From assembly GCA_900708905.1 (NCBI GenBank), contig CAADRB010000034.1, forward strand, positions 1,519,724-1,583,723: a DNA stretch of 64,000 nucleotides, read 5' to 3'. This DNA is from Hymenolepis diminuta (Eukaryota > Platyhelminthes > Cestoda > Cyclophyllidea > Hymenolepididae). Positions 39,942 through 53,100 of the stretch are shown here, one piece after another. Below the pieces are notes generated by a model. It was not told the DNA's origin. It did no database searches and saw only the letters and a list, made by a program, of their open reading frames with translations. Position 1 is the stretch's first letter, and every line of letters starts with the position of its first letter. The translations under genes were made by a program, and so were the position numbers.

Positions 39942-42900
39942 ATATCGGTGCCATTGATGAAGAAGGGTTTCGGCATGCCTTTTCGACCGTTTCATCCCTA
40001 CCTGTATGCCAGCATATTTCTCACTATTGATGATTAATCCCATTTAGATATACGCCTCTCGCGATCTCTCAGAATACATGGCCAAAATTAAGGACTCAGT
40101 CTCTGCCCATTCAGAAGATTGGGAACTACGTGTAAATGGAGTAAGTCGTCTCTAGCTCATATTCAATACTTGTGATGATGAGAGAAATAACCTCTCGTCC
40201 TTACTTTCAGCTTAAAGATCTGCGTAATGTAGTTGCTAGTGGTGGTCATCAGATGGATGATTTTCCAGCCCTTCTCCGCACTGTTGAAGCCCCTGTTCTC
40301 TCCTGTATTCAAGATCTTCGGTCTCAAGTTGTCAGAGAAGCTTGCATAACTGTTGCGTAAGTAGCTTTTACCATCCATGTTATCGTATTTATTTTAGAAA
40401 TCAGTCATATAATAGCTCTTTACTCTCCTTTTAGGTATCTATCCCAGGAAATTGGCAGTAAATTCGACCATTTTACAGAGGTTATTATGCAACCTCTGCT
40501 CAATCTTATTCCCAACAGTGCGAAAATCATGTCCACTAGTGCTATAACTGCCATCGGCATTATAATTCAAGTAAGAATTTTCGATATTATATTAAACATC
40601 TTCATTGCTTTAATCTTACCTCGATTCTTTCTCGCATTTTTAGCATACCTTTGCATCCCGTGTTTTACCTATTATCATTGGTGGATTGCGATCGAAATCA
40701 AATGCTGTTAGAAAGTAAGTCGTTAGTACTTTTGGATTAGTATACTTTATTTCTTCGTACTTTTTGTAAATTTTTTTCTCAGACGTAAATTCATTCCCAA
40801 TTCTGTCCTGCTGGTTGTTTATTTTCATTTGGGTTCGCTAGTTTTGAAGTGGTTATGATTCTTACCTATTCTCTATTTATTTACCAATAGTTTGGTTGAT
40901 AAATGGCTCATAATCGTGTTAATATCTCAGTTATCTATTGTTATTTTTAGATATCTATTTTAATGACTTATGCATATACTGGTAGACAAGCACATTCTTG
41001 TTCTATTTTATTTGCGCTGGCCGTTAAAAATTATTATCTTTAACTAGATTTCGTAATCGATTTTTTCTCTTATTTTCCATTTCTATTGAGGGAGAAGGTG
41101 CACTATTATATTGCTTCAAACTTCCCTTTGCTGAAAAGAGTCATTATATGGGTTCTAACTCATATTAACTGATGAGACGTCCAATCGATCGCTGAGTCAT
41201 CCGTAGCTCTCCTATTGACAAGTATCCAGTTATTCCGATTAATTTTACTCCATGAGCATATTGTGGCATAAGTACTCATCCTTCTATTCGTTTGTGATTT
41301 TTTTTCATCATAGTCCGCCTTCGCTTTTCCCACAATTACATTTATAAAACATTTCTAGCAAAGGTTTGGATTTCTATTCTCTTTCTTGAATTGCTGATTT
41401 TTATTGTGTTCATGACTTCTTGTCTATTTAGCGTGTTTTGGAGGTATTGGAACTCGCCGCTAAGAATTGGTGGATTTTTTTCTATTCTCTTCATAAGAAT
41501 AGATTCAGTTTTGATTGATATCTCCACAGTAGTTGTATCCAGAGTTAGGGAATTTGTTTTTTTCTGTATTGGCATACCCTCACACCCACATGTCTATTTA
41601 ACTGTCACATCACATAAGCGAGTGCGTCACAGTTTTGCCATTTCTTGGCTGTCAGGGCCTCTTGTTTACTTCTCGTTAATTCTAATTCTAACTAATTGAT
41701 TAGTGTATCATAATACACATACAGACATACATATAAAAGAGTGGTGACGCGACGTTTCTATCGCCACGCTCTCCTTTTGCCCTCTCCCTGTACTCCAGTT
41801 TTTTGCCTCACTTTGTACACCAATCAATTCTCTTATGTATGCGTGGTTCTTAGTTATTCTTACAGCCTGATGTCTCCGTTTTTTTCTAATGTTGGAAGAG
41901 GATTAATTTCAATACTCTCCGGACGATGATGTCAATTCTGTTCGGAGCACACAAAGTTCATCTGCCTATCGTTAGTTCGTTTAATTTGAATCTAGCCATT
42001 GGAGAATTAGGTCATCACTTTGACTTTTACTTTAATATCTGAAGTTGTAAAACAGGATCTTTATAAATTTGGGTGCTGAAAGAAGGGGATCGAAATAAGA
42101 TTAATCCGTTCGTCTAACGATATATCTTCATTGCTAGTCAAACAAGCTCCGTTATTACCTGGTCCATTTGATCAAATGAACCATTTCAATGAGTGATAGA
42201 TGGCTTTCAATGGTACCTTTGCCGAATGGAGTGATTTGTGAAGTATCAAGACTACAGTCTTGAAGGGTTATGGACTACGATTGGTGTTTTCTGTGACTTG
42301 TGACATTTGAGAACATTCTGTTCAATTTGGGCTTATTGTTAAAGGCAATTCGGAGAAAACTGCATTAAATTTTCTGTTCAGAATGTGACCTCTGTTCATT
42401 TGTATTTTTTATGATCACAAATTTCATTAAAATCCGTTCTAATCCGTCTGTTAGGAAAAGAAAGTGTAAATATGAAACTGATAAAATTTAAAAGACCGAA
42501 TGATGGTACTTCTCCCTTCTTTATTAGCCCGTCTTGCCATAAAGAAGGTGATTTCTTTAGTGATCATATGAGGTTATCAATTTCATTTCTCTTCAATTGG
42601 GAGTATGTCAAGTAACTATTTATAAAGTTACTCCAGTATTATTATTACTCCAATAGCCAATATGCACAAGAAGCTTTTACCTGGTTATAAAATTCCCCTG
42701 AAAAACTAACTGTGAAATTTGATTTGGGTTTCAATAGCAGTTGTACTACAATAGTGGTTAGGCTCAATCCATTTCACCGGAAAAATTGGGAAACAGTGGT
42801 TGATTGATTCCATATTTGTCTATCAAAATGCACTACTTTTCCTTCTGTGATCATTTATATACATTTAGTCTTTAATGTATTTTAAAGTTTATGCTTCAGG

Positions 42901-45900
42901 TGTATTTTGTTTCCATCTCGCGTTCATGGTAGTCCCTATTGGGGAAATTTTACCCAGTTTTAGTATTTAGAGTGCAAGTTGAGCTTCCTTTTTGGGTACT
43001 TAAGTGTGAAAAATTGTGCCGTTTAGTTCTTCATACCTTTCTTATTTCACCCGAAGTTAGCGTTGACTTTAAACATTTCTCCAGTACTATATTTGATATA
43101 ATGAAGATTCAAAAGGTTATTTCATTCGATCACGATTTTATGTTACAGAACTGCTTTTCTTTTTCATGTCCTCTCAATGTGAAACTTTGTCGCGCATCCT
43201 TGATTAGAATCGCAATTATCTCTTCCATGCGCACGTATTTATTACCTGTGGACTAATATTACCCAAGAACATCTTTGACGATATGGATGTAATAACATTT
43301 ATTTACAGTTGGTTTACGATGCACCAGTTTGAACTAATGAGTATAGGTCTTTAGCATCTAGAGTTCTAAAGGTAGGAGGGTTCTCATGGTTTCTATTTTT
43401 ATTCTCAAACCTGATTTTGGTGATGCCTTTTCTATTCTATGGACCCAATACTACTTGGGCATAATCGCTAATCTGATGAAAAGGATATTTCTGGGGATTT
43501 TTACTAATCAGGGATTGATTATGCGATTAATTGTCACCATTTTAGAATTTAAAATCCAGGTATTCATTGATTGGAGAGAAAGGCGTGTTTAATGAGGGTT
43601 TCAATCTTGAGGCAAGGATTTCTATACTGCTTCAGTTGTTAAAATTCCTTTGTCCTTAAAAATTTATTCTGATAGAGCTTAGCTTTCAACTGTAGTGAAA
43701 ACTGTAGTGGATGTTGGTTTTAAAATTCAAAAGATTTCTATTTATTTGTATTTCACTATCCAGTTCAAAATTGTCTGATTGCCAAATAAAGTGTGTAGCC
43801 AAATCAATTGACCTTAAAAGTTACAAATCAATATAACTGTACACTAACGAGATTTTTCTTCTCTTAGTCTTTTCCTTTATATATATTCTTTTTTAAGTAC
43901 TTTTCAGATTTATCCTACAATTTTGGAATCTTTATTGATGTCTTCCTATAGTAAATTCCTTTGTGCAGCACCAGAACATTGTAGATTTTCGTTCTTATTT
44001 ACCGAGTTTCACTTTTGATATTTGCCTTTGTAATATAGTAGGCATGTGTATATGTAATACTTAATGTATATTCGAGATGAATCGATGTCGATCTTTAACG
44101 TTAATTTCTACGATCTTTTCTTATTCTTGTAGAAATGTCTGCATCTTCCTGGATCCCATCTTTCAGTACTGGCCCGTGCACGTTATAGAAAGACATATGG
44201 GTATCATTCAAGAGGCTCTGAAAAAAGGAGTTTCTGACGCAGACGAAACCGCTCGTTCAGCCACGAGAAAGTAAATTTTCTTCGATTTCTCCTTCTGCTT
44301 TTATGCAAACAAGCACCCAGCAATCTGTCTTCTTACACAGGATGTATTTAAATTAGCAGCAGTGGCAAGGCTCTGGCATACTCAGTAATGATCTGAACAA
44401 AATCATTAACAGTAACGCAGTACATTGTGTTTTACTCTTTCTGTATAAATGCGCACAAAAAAATCATTTTACCATCAAAGTTTGAGCGATTATTAAATTA
44501 GCTTGTCTTACACGTGTCTCAGTGGTAGATAACTGATTCACTTTGGTATTACTTTATCTTGATGTGCAGAAATGAGGTCATCGTTTTATGTTTGACATTT
44601 AACTTGGGCACTAATTTATCACCCCATCCGATAAGTCACTATCATTCAAACTTGGATAGCAAAGTGATTGTTTTGTGCGCATTTATACAGAAAGAGTAAA
44701 ACACAATGTACTGTGTTACTGTTGCTGTTGATTTTGCGCTTCATCTCGTGGGTCATTACTGAGTATGTCAAAGCCTCGCCACTGCTGTTTCTCATTTCAC
44801 GTCATTTTTATTTGCGTTTGTGCTGCTGTGATTGGTTAATTTGATGCGCGCACGCTTTAAATATCATGCTCCTAATGCCATTGGGTATGCAAGGATTTGG
44901 CATGTTATGCGCGAATATTGCTATGCCTTGAATTGAATTTGACTGTCGAATACAGTTCATCAGTTTAAATCCTATTGAGCTGTATCTATAATTGTATTCA
45001 CTATGTGGTGCTTTCATTTGACTATCCCTCTGGAGACTGAAATTAATTAGTTTTATTAGTTGTTTCATTCTCTGGGTGTGTCGAGTCGACCATATAATAT
45101 GTTTCTTTAGCTGTTACAACATGAACTTTATATAAAGATAGAGTATTATTAGCGTGATACGTTCTCATGTTACTGTGGAATCGTGTCGTTCTATTTGTTT
45201 CTAATATTTCATGCTAGTTTTTTTCTTGCGGTATTGGCAACTTTCTTTTAACTCCACTAAGCGTTTTTTTCGTTCTATTTCGAAAGCATAATTTTATAAA
45301 TCCGCGGTTGATCTTTTAAAAAATTAAGGTTCACAAGTACCACTAACTAAGTTTTTATATGAACTAAGCTATTCATAGAGTACAAATGCAGGAATTTGTA
45401 GCCTTATCTTTGACCTCAATTAGATCGAGAGGATCCGTGATTTCTGTATATTCGAGTTATTACGTCATATTCGTTCAATTTTTGTTTATTGACTGCATCC
45501 ATCCGTCTATTAGCGTGTGACAATTCCAAATGCGCTTCGTAATATATGGATTATCACTTTATTACAGAGTCGTGAATTTTCATCCTCCATAAACGTTCTA
45601 TTATTGCAATCGATGCTTTTCTACTCTGTACGATGTTTAATTTTTTCTTGACGGTTTTATCGAAAAAATGAACATAATAATTCTGTGTTTAAACTTAAAT
45701 AAGCTTCATCGTAGTCAAGCGAAATTATTGTGACGTTTATCCATGTCATTTAGATGTTTAATGATATTGAAAGGAAATATCCTCCCTATGGCACATATGA
45801 ACTTTTCTTTAGCCATTATTCTGAAATTAAACGCTATGAATAGTCGTTTTATTTTTTCACTCTGCGTAGTCGTTCGCGTAGTATCGCTTCACCGCCGTGA

Positions 45901-47111
45901 ACGCAAATTATGTTTGCTGATTTAGTATTATTAGCGTGTGACTTTCTCATATTACTATGAAATCATGTCAGAGTTCTCACTTTTTCGATTTCCAGTATAG
46001 GCTTTTTACTTACGCCATCGATACCGGTCTTGATCTGCCGCTATATTAAGCTTATTTATTGTTTCATTCTTTTTCGAATGCGTAATTTCACCATCCCGCG
46101 CTAGTTATTTTGATAAATATCATATGTAATTGGCATTATTTTTTTCAATATGAACTAGAATACAAATGCGTGGCGTTTGGATAGAGTTGTATTGATATAG
46201 TGTTGCCTAGCCTATTTGTTTATACTTGATTGAATTGAATATACCTTTAACTTAATTTTAAAAATTGATGTAATCCGCTATTTATTTTCATCTTGACTTG
46301 CCCTACACGTTTAAAATTTTTAACTCTGTTAACCTAGCTATAAGCTGTACTTTTAGCAGAATTTCATAAATCCGAAGACTTAGTTGAGCGCAGTTATCTT
46401 GTAAATGCCTAGATAAGTGAAGGCATTCCCATTAGTCTCATTATTGACTTTTCTCTAATCATTATCCTCGAGCCACGGCCATTACAGGCTGATTTTACCT
46501 TCTTTTACGGTAGATTTGTTGAATGTGCTTTAAAAATTCGGTCTTAGTTTCAACAGTTCTAAAGATTAATGTGGTTTATCATGCAATTAACTGAATTTCT
46601 AACTATCTGGCAAAGGTGTTATGCAGTTACTCTTGATAGACCGCATTTGACCTCCAAGAGCGATCAGCATAATCTGATGGGTATTTGATGGGTTAGCCTT
46701 GCCCAAGGTAACTCCATTACAAAGTCCATTGCATATGATCTAATTAACACTTCAGTAATAAACACAAATATATTAAGTCATGCTTTGTTCTTATTATTTA
46801 ACTTATTTCATTTATTTTTTTTCCCAGGGCCTTCAAGACCTTCGCTACCAAGTTCCCAGATCAGGTAGAACCAGTTCTACGGAATATGGATCCGACAAAG
46901 CGTAAGGCAATCGAGCTTTTGCTGGCTTCAAATGGAGGCGACGATCAATCGAGTGTAACCAGTGGTGCCAGCAGTCGAACAACTAGCCAAACCAACCTAG
47001 CTGGATTAACAGGAACTGCCAAACGCACAACTAGACCTGCTATGGGTACCTCTGGTCTCGGAAATACTGCTCGAAGGCCGACTGTTGCGGGAACTGCGTC
47101 CCTGATGTCTG
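39942..47111 (+). CDS. CLASP TOG domain (TOG2-like) exons
   Basis: Seven exons encode the first visible TOG domain, a set of paired HEAT helices. They start with the acidic lead-in GAIDEEGF and run through DWELRVNGLKDLRNVV, SQVVREACITVAYLSQEIG, LIPNSAKIMSTSAITAIG, RVLPIIIGGLRSKSNAVR, EALKKGVSDADETARS and AFKTFATKFPDQVEPVL. The order matches vertebrate CLASP TOG2 closely. The last exon continues into a Ser/Thr/Gly-rich linker with a PTKRKAIELLLAS start. A 3.4-kb and a 2.6-kb intron interrupt the second half of the domain. Confidence 0.9.
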
Positions 47112-50100
47112 GTTAGTACTTTTTATTTATGCGACTTGATGCAGCTTTTGCATACAGTATGGTTATATATTTTCGTCCCATTATTGAATTTAGAATGCGT
47201 GGGAGTTTGGCCTATGAACAGGAATTAGTGTGTTGCATCTGGATAGAGCAGTAGGGTAGTTAAAGAGAGTTTAAAATTCCAACTTTCACTATTTATGTTC
47301 TCATTTCTGTTTAAAATGGTTGATTGCTTCAGGAATTATTTTATTCAATTGGAAATGTTATCGTCTGTCCACTTTCATTGTTGTACGTATGCAAAAATTT
47401 GTCAATCTTTGCGTCTAAGGCATTTTTCATTTTATTAGAAGGTGATTCCTGTATTTTCAAAAAGCAAACGTTTTAATCATTTACATAGTTGTGTGTTGGT
47501 CTGTGAGAAAGGTGCTCACGTTCACATTGTCAGATTCACAGGTCAACTAGGGATATTCAAGTTTGGCTTTCTCAAGCAGTAAATGGGCTCCTCTGCTACT
47601 TTCTTTTCTCGAGTTAAACGTTGGGGGAACTTCGGTTAGGTTTATAAATGCAGTTTAAATTGCCAAATTCAGTGGCTAATTCGCCCACAATCATACGTTT
47701 ATGCTTTGTTTGAGCGCAATAAACAGTAAACTATGTTTTCTACTGTATTTCTTTTTGTCGTTGTTTAACATTTCGTATTATTTATTTAGCAGTTTTTCCA
47801 TGGTTTTATCCTTATTTGAGAAGAAGTACTACATTTGGGGAACTGGTTGATTAGAGCGCGAATAACATGCTTAATACTCTGTATAAAAATTAATTACTCT
47901 TATTAGTTTTAATGAACACAACTTTGTGACCTTTTTCATTTTCATTCTAAATTCTATTTAGTCAGTTTTGACTCACATTTGGTTACTATTATTGTATTTA
48001 TACATTGCCATTTATATACCTTTCACCATTTTCGTGCAAATTTTGGCATTCAAATGCTTAGAGTTCAAGTCTCAAGTCCTTTCATAAATTGTTGTCCCTT
48101 ATTAACGAGGGATGTCACGTTGTTTGAATGCGATTTTTACGTCTGAATTACTTTTTTTAACTGTTAGGGAAAGGGAGATTGTTTTACTATTTCTTGCCTT
48201 CGACTATTTTCTCCGTGTATTATTAATATGTCATTGCTTTTAAATAACTGGCAGTGGTATAGAATTGAGTTTGAGTACTGACTAGCTCTACACTGTTGTG
48301 TATGCCACAATACAGGCTTAACAATCGTCTGCTCTTATTCAGTTAGGGCGATGTCTCTTCAACCAAATTTATGCTTATATATAAAGGAAAGAGAGAATGT
48401 CTTCGTTATTCTCACAAAACAAGTTACAGGATAACCTTATTCTGCAGTGGTTTGTATTAATATTTTCCATAGCGTTAATGTTCCAGACAGCTTTATCAAA
48501 CTCTCATAGCCTTGACTAATTCTAATCTGCCACCTTTTTTGGCTGCAAGTGGTATTATTGTAATTGAACAAGGTAATTGGCTCTACTCTTTAGCAGGAAA
48601 TCACATCTAGGTAAATTTATTCAGAATAATACGAACTTCTTAAAAAGGAGCCGACATATTGGCTGATTCACACAGCGAATGTTGCACGCGTTTGTCTAAG
48701 CCACAGGATAGACTAGTTAGGCATGCTAGTAATCAGTCTGTTTAGTAAAATAGCTAGCATTCGGAAATTTTGATTTGACAGGAATCTTCAACTTTCATAA
48801 TTTGTAATTTAGGCCTAGGAAGAAGTTAGCTAACCTTCGAGGGCGTGTATATTGGAAAATGGAAATTGATAATGGTGATAATCGGTGCGGCAGCTGTTCT
48901 TCTGCAGTACTGTTTTAACTCCATTATGTATTTTGCTTTCAGAATTGACACGTAAAAACCTTAGCACTTATGGAGAAGCTCGTTCTCGGATGGGCGCTGG
49001 CAAAGTCTCAATGTCGCAACGTAAGCACTGCCCATTCCACTTTACTTTTATTATAATTATCAAGTCCATGGCGCCATTCGTTTACTGTGGTACTCAAGTT
49101 CTTTGTGATTTAGCGATTCCTTGTTGAAAGAATGGATCCTGTGTTTATTATCAGCAGCTCTCACTTTATCGATAATTTAAACCAAAGCGTACAAATCATT
49201 TATCTTCGATTATCACCCTCTTTGACTCTTACTGGCGAATATGTTTAAGACAGGAGCCTTACTCAATAACTAGCTATCGGAAAAGACTGGTCATTCGCTA
49301 TTTATTTGATTAGTAAACAAAGCTATTTAGTTTGCAAGTGTGCCTCATATATCACGAGGTCAAATGCCAAATCGTTGCTAATCCGTTCACACCTATTGAG
49401 CGTAATGATCAACCTCACCTCACTCGCCAAATGCGAGTTTCTCATAAGAGCACTTCCAGAAGACCTATATGTCCGGATCAAGTGTTGTTAATTGAACTGC
49501 TCATTTAATACACCTATGATTTATCATGAATACACAAGGAAATGTCAGGAATAATTTCAACGGCAAGACAGGTTTCAACACCATCCTTAAAGAGCAGCAC
49601 AATTAGAATTTTAAATCAGTCTCCGACAATCTCTTGTTTCGAACATCTACGTATGTCTCGTTTCACGGCGCAAGGCACACCATATCAAATTACTTTTTTG
49701 CTCATTCGGCTTGCGTCTAAATTAGGCTTTAACTAAATCAAATTGCACTCCAGCCACTGATGAGGCAAATGAAGAAAGTGAAATCCACACTGAGGAAGGC
49801 GGTGATACAGCTAGTAGGTTACTGATTATTGCGCTCACATTTAATCTATGTGTAATTTTTCAGTTATTTTCGTTTGTTCGTTCACCTGCGTTTTTTGCGT
49901 ATTTATATTTTATCTTTTATCTTTGAGTATGCTCAGCTAAGGTTTCCATATCTTCCTATATTTCACACTCATTTATATTGATTATATTTCTTATTTTAGA
50001 AGCCGTTAAAGGTTTGTTAATCTATACTATTTCAAGCTTTAGAAGCCCAATTGATTCACTTAGTATAATCCAGATATTGGTCTATTCGATAGCACACGCT

Positions 50101-53100
50101 ATAGCCCTGCACAACACTTAGAGAATCAATCGAGATAATATTAAGCTAAATAATCCGTTGTTTTAGAGGATGGTGAAGGTTGGTTTGTGATTTAAATTGC
50201 TGTTTTATGTCCATGTAGAGGTTCTTATCCCCCATTGACGTAATATATTCACTGCTTAAAATGACACGCACTTTAGGATTACACGGTATCATAAAGTCAA
50301 TAGAGTACTGTCAAATTTGTGATAGTTTTAGAGAATATTAAGGGTATGTTAGTATCTTAGATATCATTTAGCTACAAATGAGACTATATGGATGTTATAA
50401 TTCAGACGTACCGGATATTTGAGAAATAGAGTTAATACAAAACCTACTCACTTGTTTGTTGATAACTTATCTTTTTACTTGGACGTTTCTATTCGCGCCT
50501 AATATGATGAAAACCCAAAATGGCACTTCATTTAGAGCCATTTAGTCCTTGTAAATCAGTATTAAAGGTGGTATTGACTAATCTGTATTTGCTTTAGAGG
50601 ACACCGAGGGTTTATTGATAAGTTAGATTGGGCGATATATGGAGGTTTTCAATTTACTTCTAACACAACGAACCACTCAGAATGACACTAGAGCTGGATA
50701 GTTCTAGAATACTGCACTAACAATTCTATGGTTGTTTTAGAGGAAATCGAGGGTTTGTTGATGCCTTAGGTTATCATCATTTAACAAACACAGGATATAT
50801 GGAAGTTTCGGAGCATTTCTAAATATTGTGCTACATATTTGATAACGCTGTATAGTAATAGACAATGATCAGAGTCTGCATGACACCAATTGACTTTTGC
50901 AATTGTTTTAGAGGATGCTAAAGGTTTTTTGACATAGAGAGGTGCTTAGACATTTTGATTTACTCTTAATATGCATCTCATTTAAGAATTAGTACAGGTA
51001 TAACTATTTGGTTATTTTTAGTTGATATTGAGGGTTAGTTAACGTCTTAGATTGCTATTTTCATACATTTCCTTCTAGTACACAGTACAGAGGTAATAAA
51101 TAGCACTCTTGATAGTTTTGCACAGCGTTAGAAAATTGATGTTGTCAATGTGAAACTGACCAATCATAATTCTTTGTGTATCTTTTCTTAGCTGCTAGCC
51201 GTGAGACTTCTCCCCTACGAACACCCTCAGAAGTGGACTTTAATACTGGCTCCACAACTTCAGCTGCTGCAAAGGCGTACGCGAAGACAATCAGTTCCAC
51301 TCTGAATCCCCGAAAACCCCTGGGTTTTGGAATTGCTGCTAGGGCTCCGAGGAAAACGTCAAGGAGTGGACGCAATAGTCAAGGAACTTCACGGGAGGGT
51401 TCGCCCAGTTCTGCCGTCAGTGCTACTGCCCCGTATAATGCTTGTAGTGCAGTTGGCACAGTCAATAGACGTGAGTTAAAATTATCTTGATAAGGCTTGT
51501 TTGATCTGGCTGGCAGATTCTTTGCTTTCTATAATAATCAAATTTAGCCTAACTTTCAGTCCCTTCTTGTTCTCTCTGTTTTTAGCATCCCTGTCTTCAA
51601 TGAGTGATGCTGGTTTTGCTCAGGTGAGATTGTTCTCTCATTTTGTCACTTTGTTTTATGCTATAAAAAATGTACACGCTCAAGGAAATGTGGGGATTTA
51701 ATAAGCTGACAATTGAGATATTCGTCAAAAGATAAAGGGAGGATTTTTCATGAGATTTATGGTTTTTTCATCTTGTGACATTTCCAAACTTGGTTAATGC
51801 GCAGAATAGAGCCCGATATCCATCATTCATGAGATTTTCTGTACTTTTTGTAAATCACTAGGATAAAATACTCAGTCGAGAATTAGACTGTCCTTGTCTT
51901 GTTATAGGTGAATACTTGAAACTGATAGGATGCTAGAAATTGACACTGATTTCACATATTTCTACCTACATCTCACCTTCAGAGTTTTTCTCATTCCCCT
52001 TATCTCTCCTAATACTATTGATGAAAATTATTTGGGCTGATTCTCTTTTCCACGACCTAATTAGTCTTTATTGAACCAAGGAAATTTTGTTAAGAGGTGA
52101 AATTTTTATATATCTTCCCAAAGCTTGTTTCAAATGGCTACTAGATACCTATATTCTGCTAAACACCAGACTGTTATTGAGACTCAACAGCTTTTAATTG
52201 AAGTTGATATACAAGCTATGTAATTCCCATTAAATGACGAATAAGAGGTCTAGGTTTATGAATTTTATTGTTGAGATTCAATTCAAGTATTTTACAGGGA
52301 ATAATTCTACTAAAGAAATATAAACCATCAGCGTTAAATTTTGAGTGTAAATGAACTCGAAGCTTAGCTGATAATGGTAAGGGATCTTGACTTTGAATAT
52401 TATGTTGAAATGAATCTGGGGAGTATGCACCTCCAAGTAAGTATCGGTGGAAGCTTTTACTCTATTATTCATGGTGATTTCAGTTCAAGGGAACCTACTC
52501 CCGTCGTCAATACGAATCAGACGACAACGCCAGTGAGACATCATCTATGTGTTCGGAGCGATCTGGCCAGTCGATGCCTGTTTACCGACGCAATCACATG
52601 CGTCCCATCGCCGTAAGCTCCAACGCCTTCTCCTAATCTCCCTACTCTTTTTATACCTTCCCCTTTCTACTTATAATGTGCTTAATGGGGGCCTATAGTG
52701 TCTTCTAAATGTTACCTCTTTACATATAATAGCGCTACTCAGTTCCCCGAACTGTTGAGGTATGTGCGTTGCATGGTATTTTTTACTAATGATTCCACCT
52801 CCATCATACATCTTATACACACGCCATAAACGAACGCATGATGGCATATTCGGCATTATTACCTGGCACGGAATTGGGATTTGATTTCTTAATAATGTGC
52901 TTTCTTTATTAATCAAATTATTGCTTTTTTTGTTTCTAGGGAATCGGAGATATAATCAAACTTCTGACCAGTTCTCAGTGGTCTGAGAAGAAAGATGGAC
53001 TACTTAACTTAAAGGAATACCTCCGATCAGGCCAAATTTTGAGGTATGTTGCAGGCGGTATTGTGATTTTGTTGATAAATTCTATGTTCATTTATAAGAG

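Larger units (their letters stand above)
49994..51040 (+). repeat. Tandem array of eight units, seven carrying a 12-nt microexon-like core
   Basis: Each unit has a core of TTTAG or TTTTAG, then 12 nt, then GT followed mostly by TTGTTGAT-like sequence and often TCTTAGAT. Cores start at 50000, 50167, 50332, 50598, 50741, 50912 and 51022, with spacings of 167, 165, 266, 143, 171 and 110. An eighth remnant at about 50440-50465 keeps the post-core sequence but has lost the acceptor. Sequence between cores is also related (for example GATATATGGAGG near 50632 and GATATATGGAAG near 50793). The array therefore arose by duplication of a whole intron-microexon-intron unit. All cores have the phase-1 symmetry of the flanking CLASP exons. 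Confidence 0.75.

Noticed and set aside
40487..41929. Several hydrophobic plus-strand frames in the 3.4-kb CLASP intron
   Set aside because: Expected from T-rich intron sequence; no motif, no phase-matched splice sites.
50276..50284. A 9-nt segment between AG and GTATCA within the repeat array
   Set aside because: It is not repeated in other units and lacks the shared flanking sequence, so it is probably chance.
50536..50550. A 15-nt AG...GTAAAT segment between U3 and U4
   Set aside because: In frame but outside the repeated core and without counterparts in other units.
51077..51090. A 14-nt AG...GTAATA segment after U7
   Set aside because: Length not divisible by three and not part of the repeat pattern.
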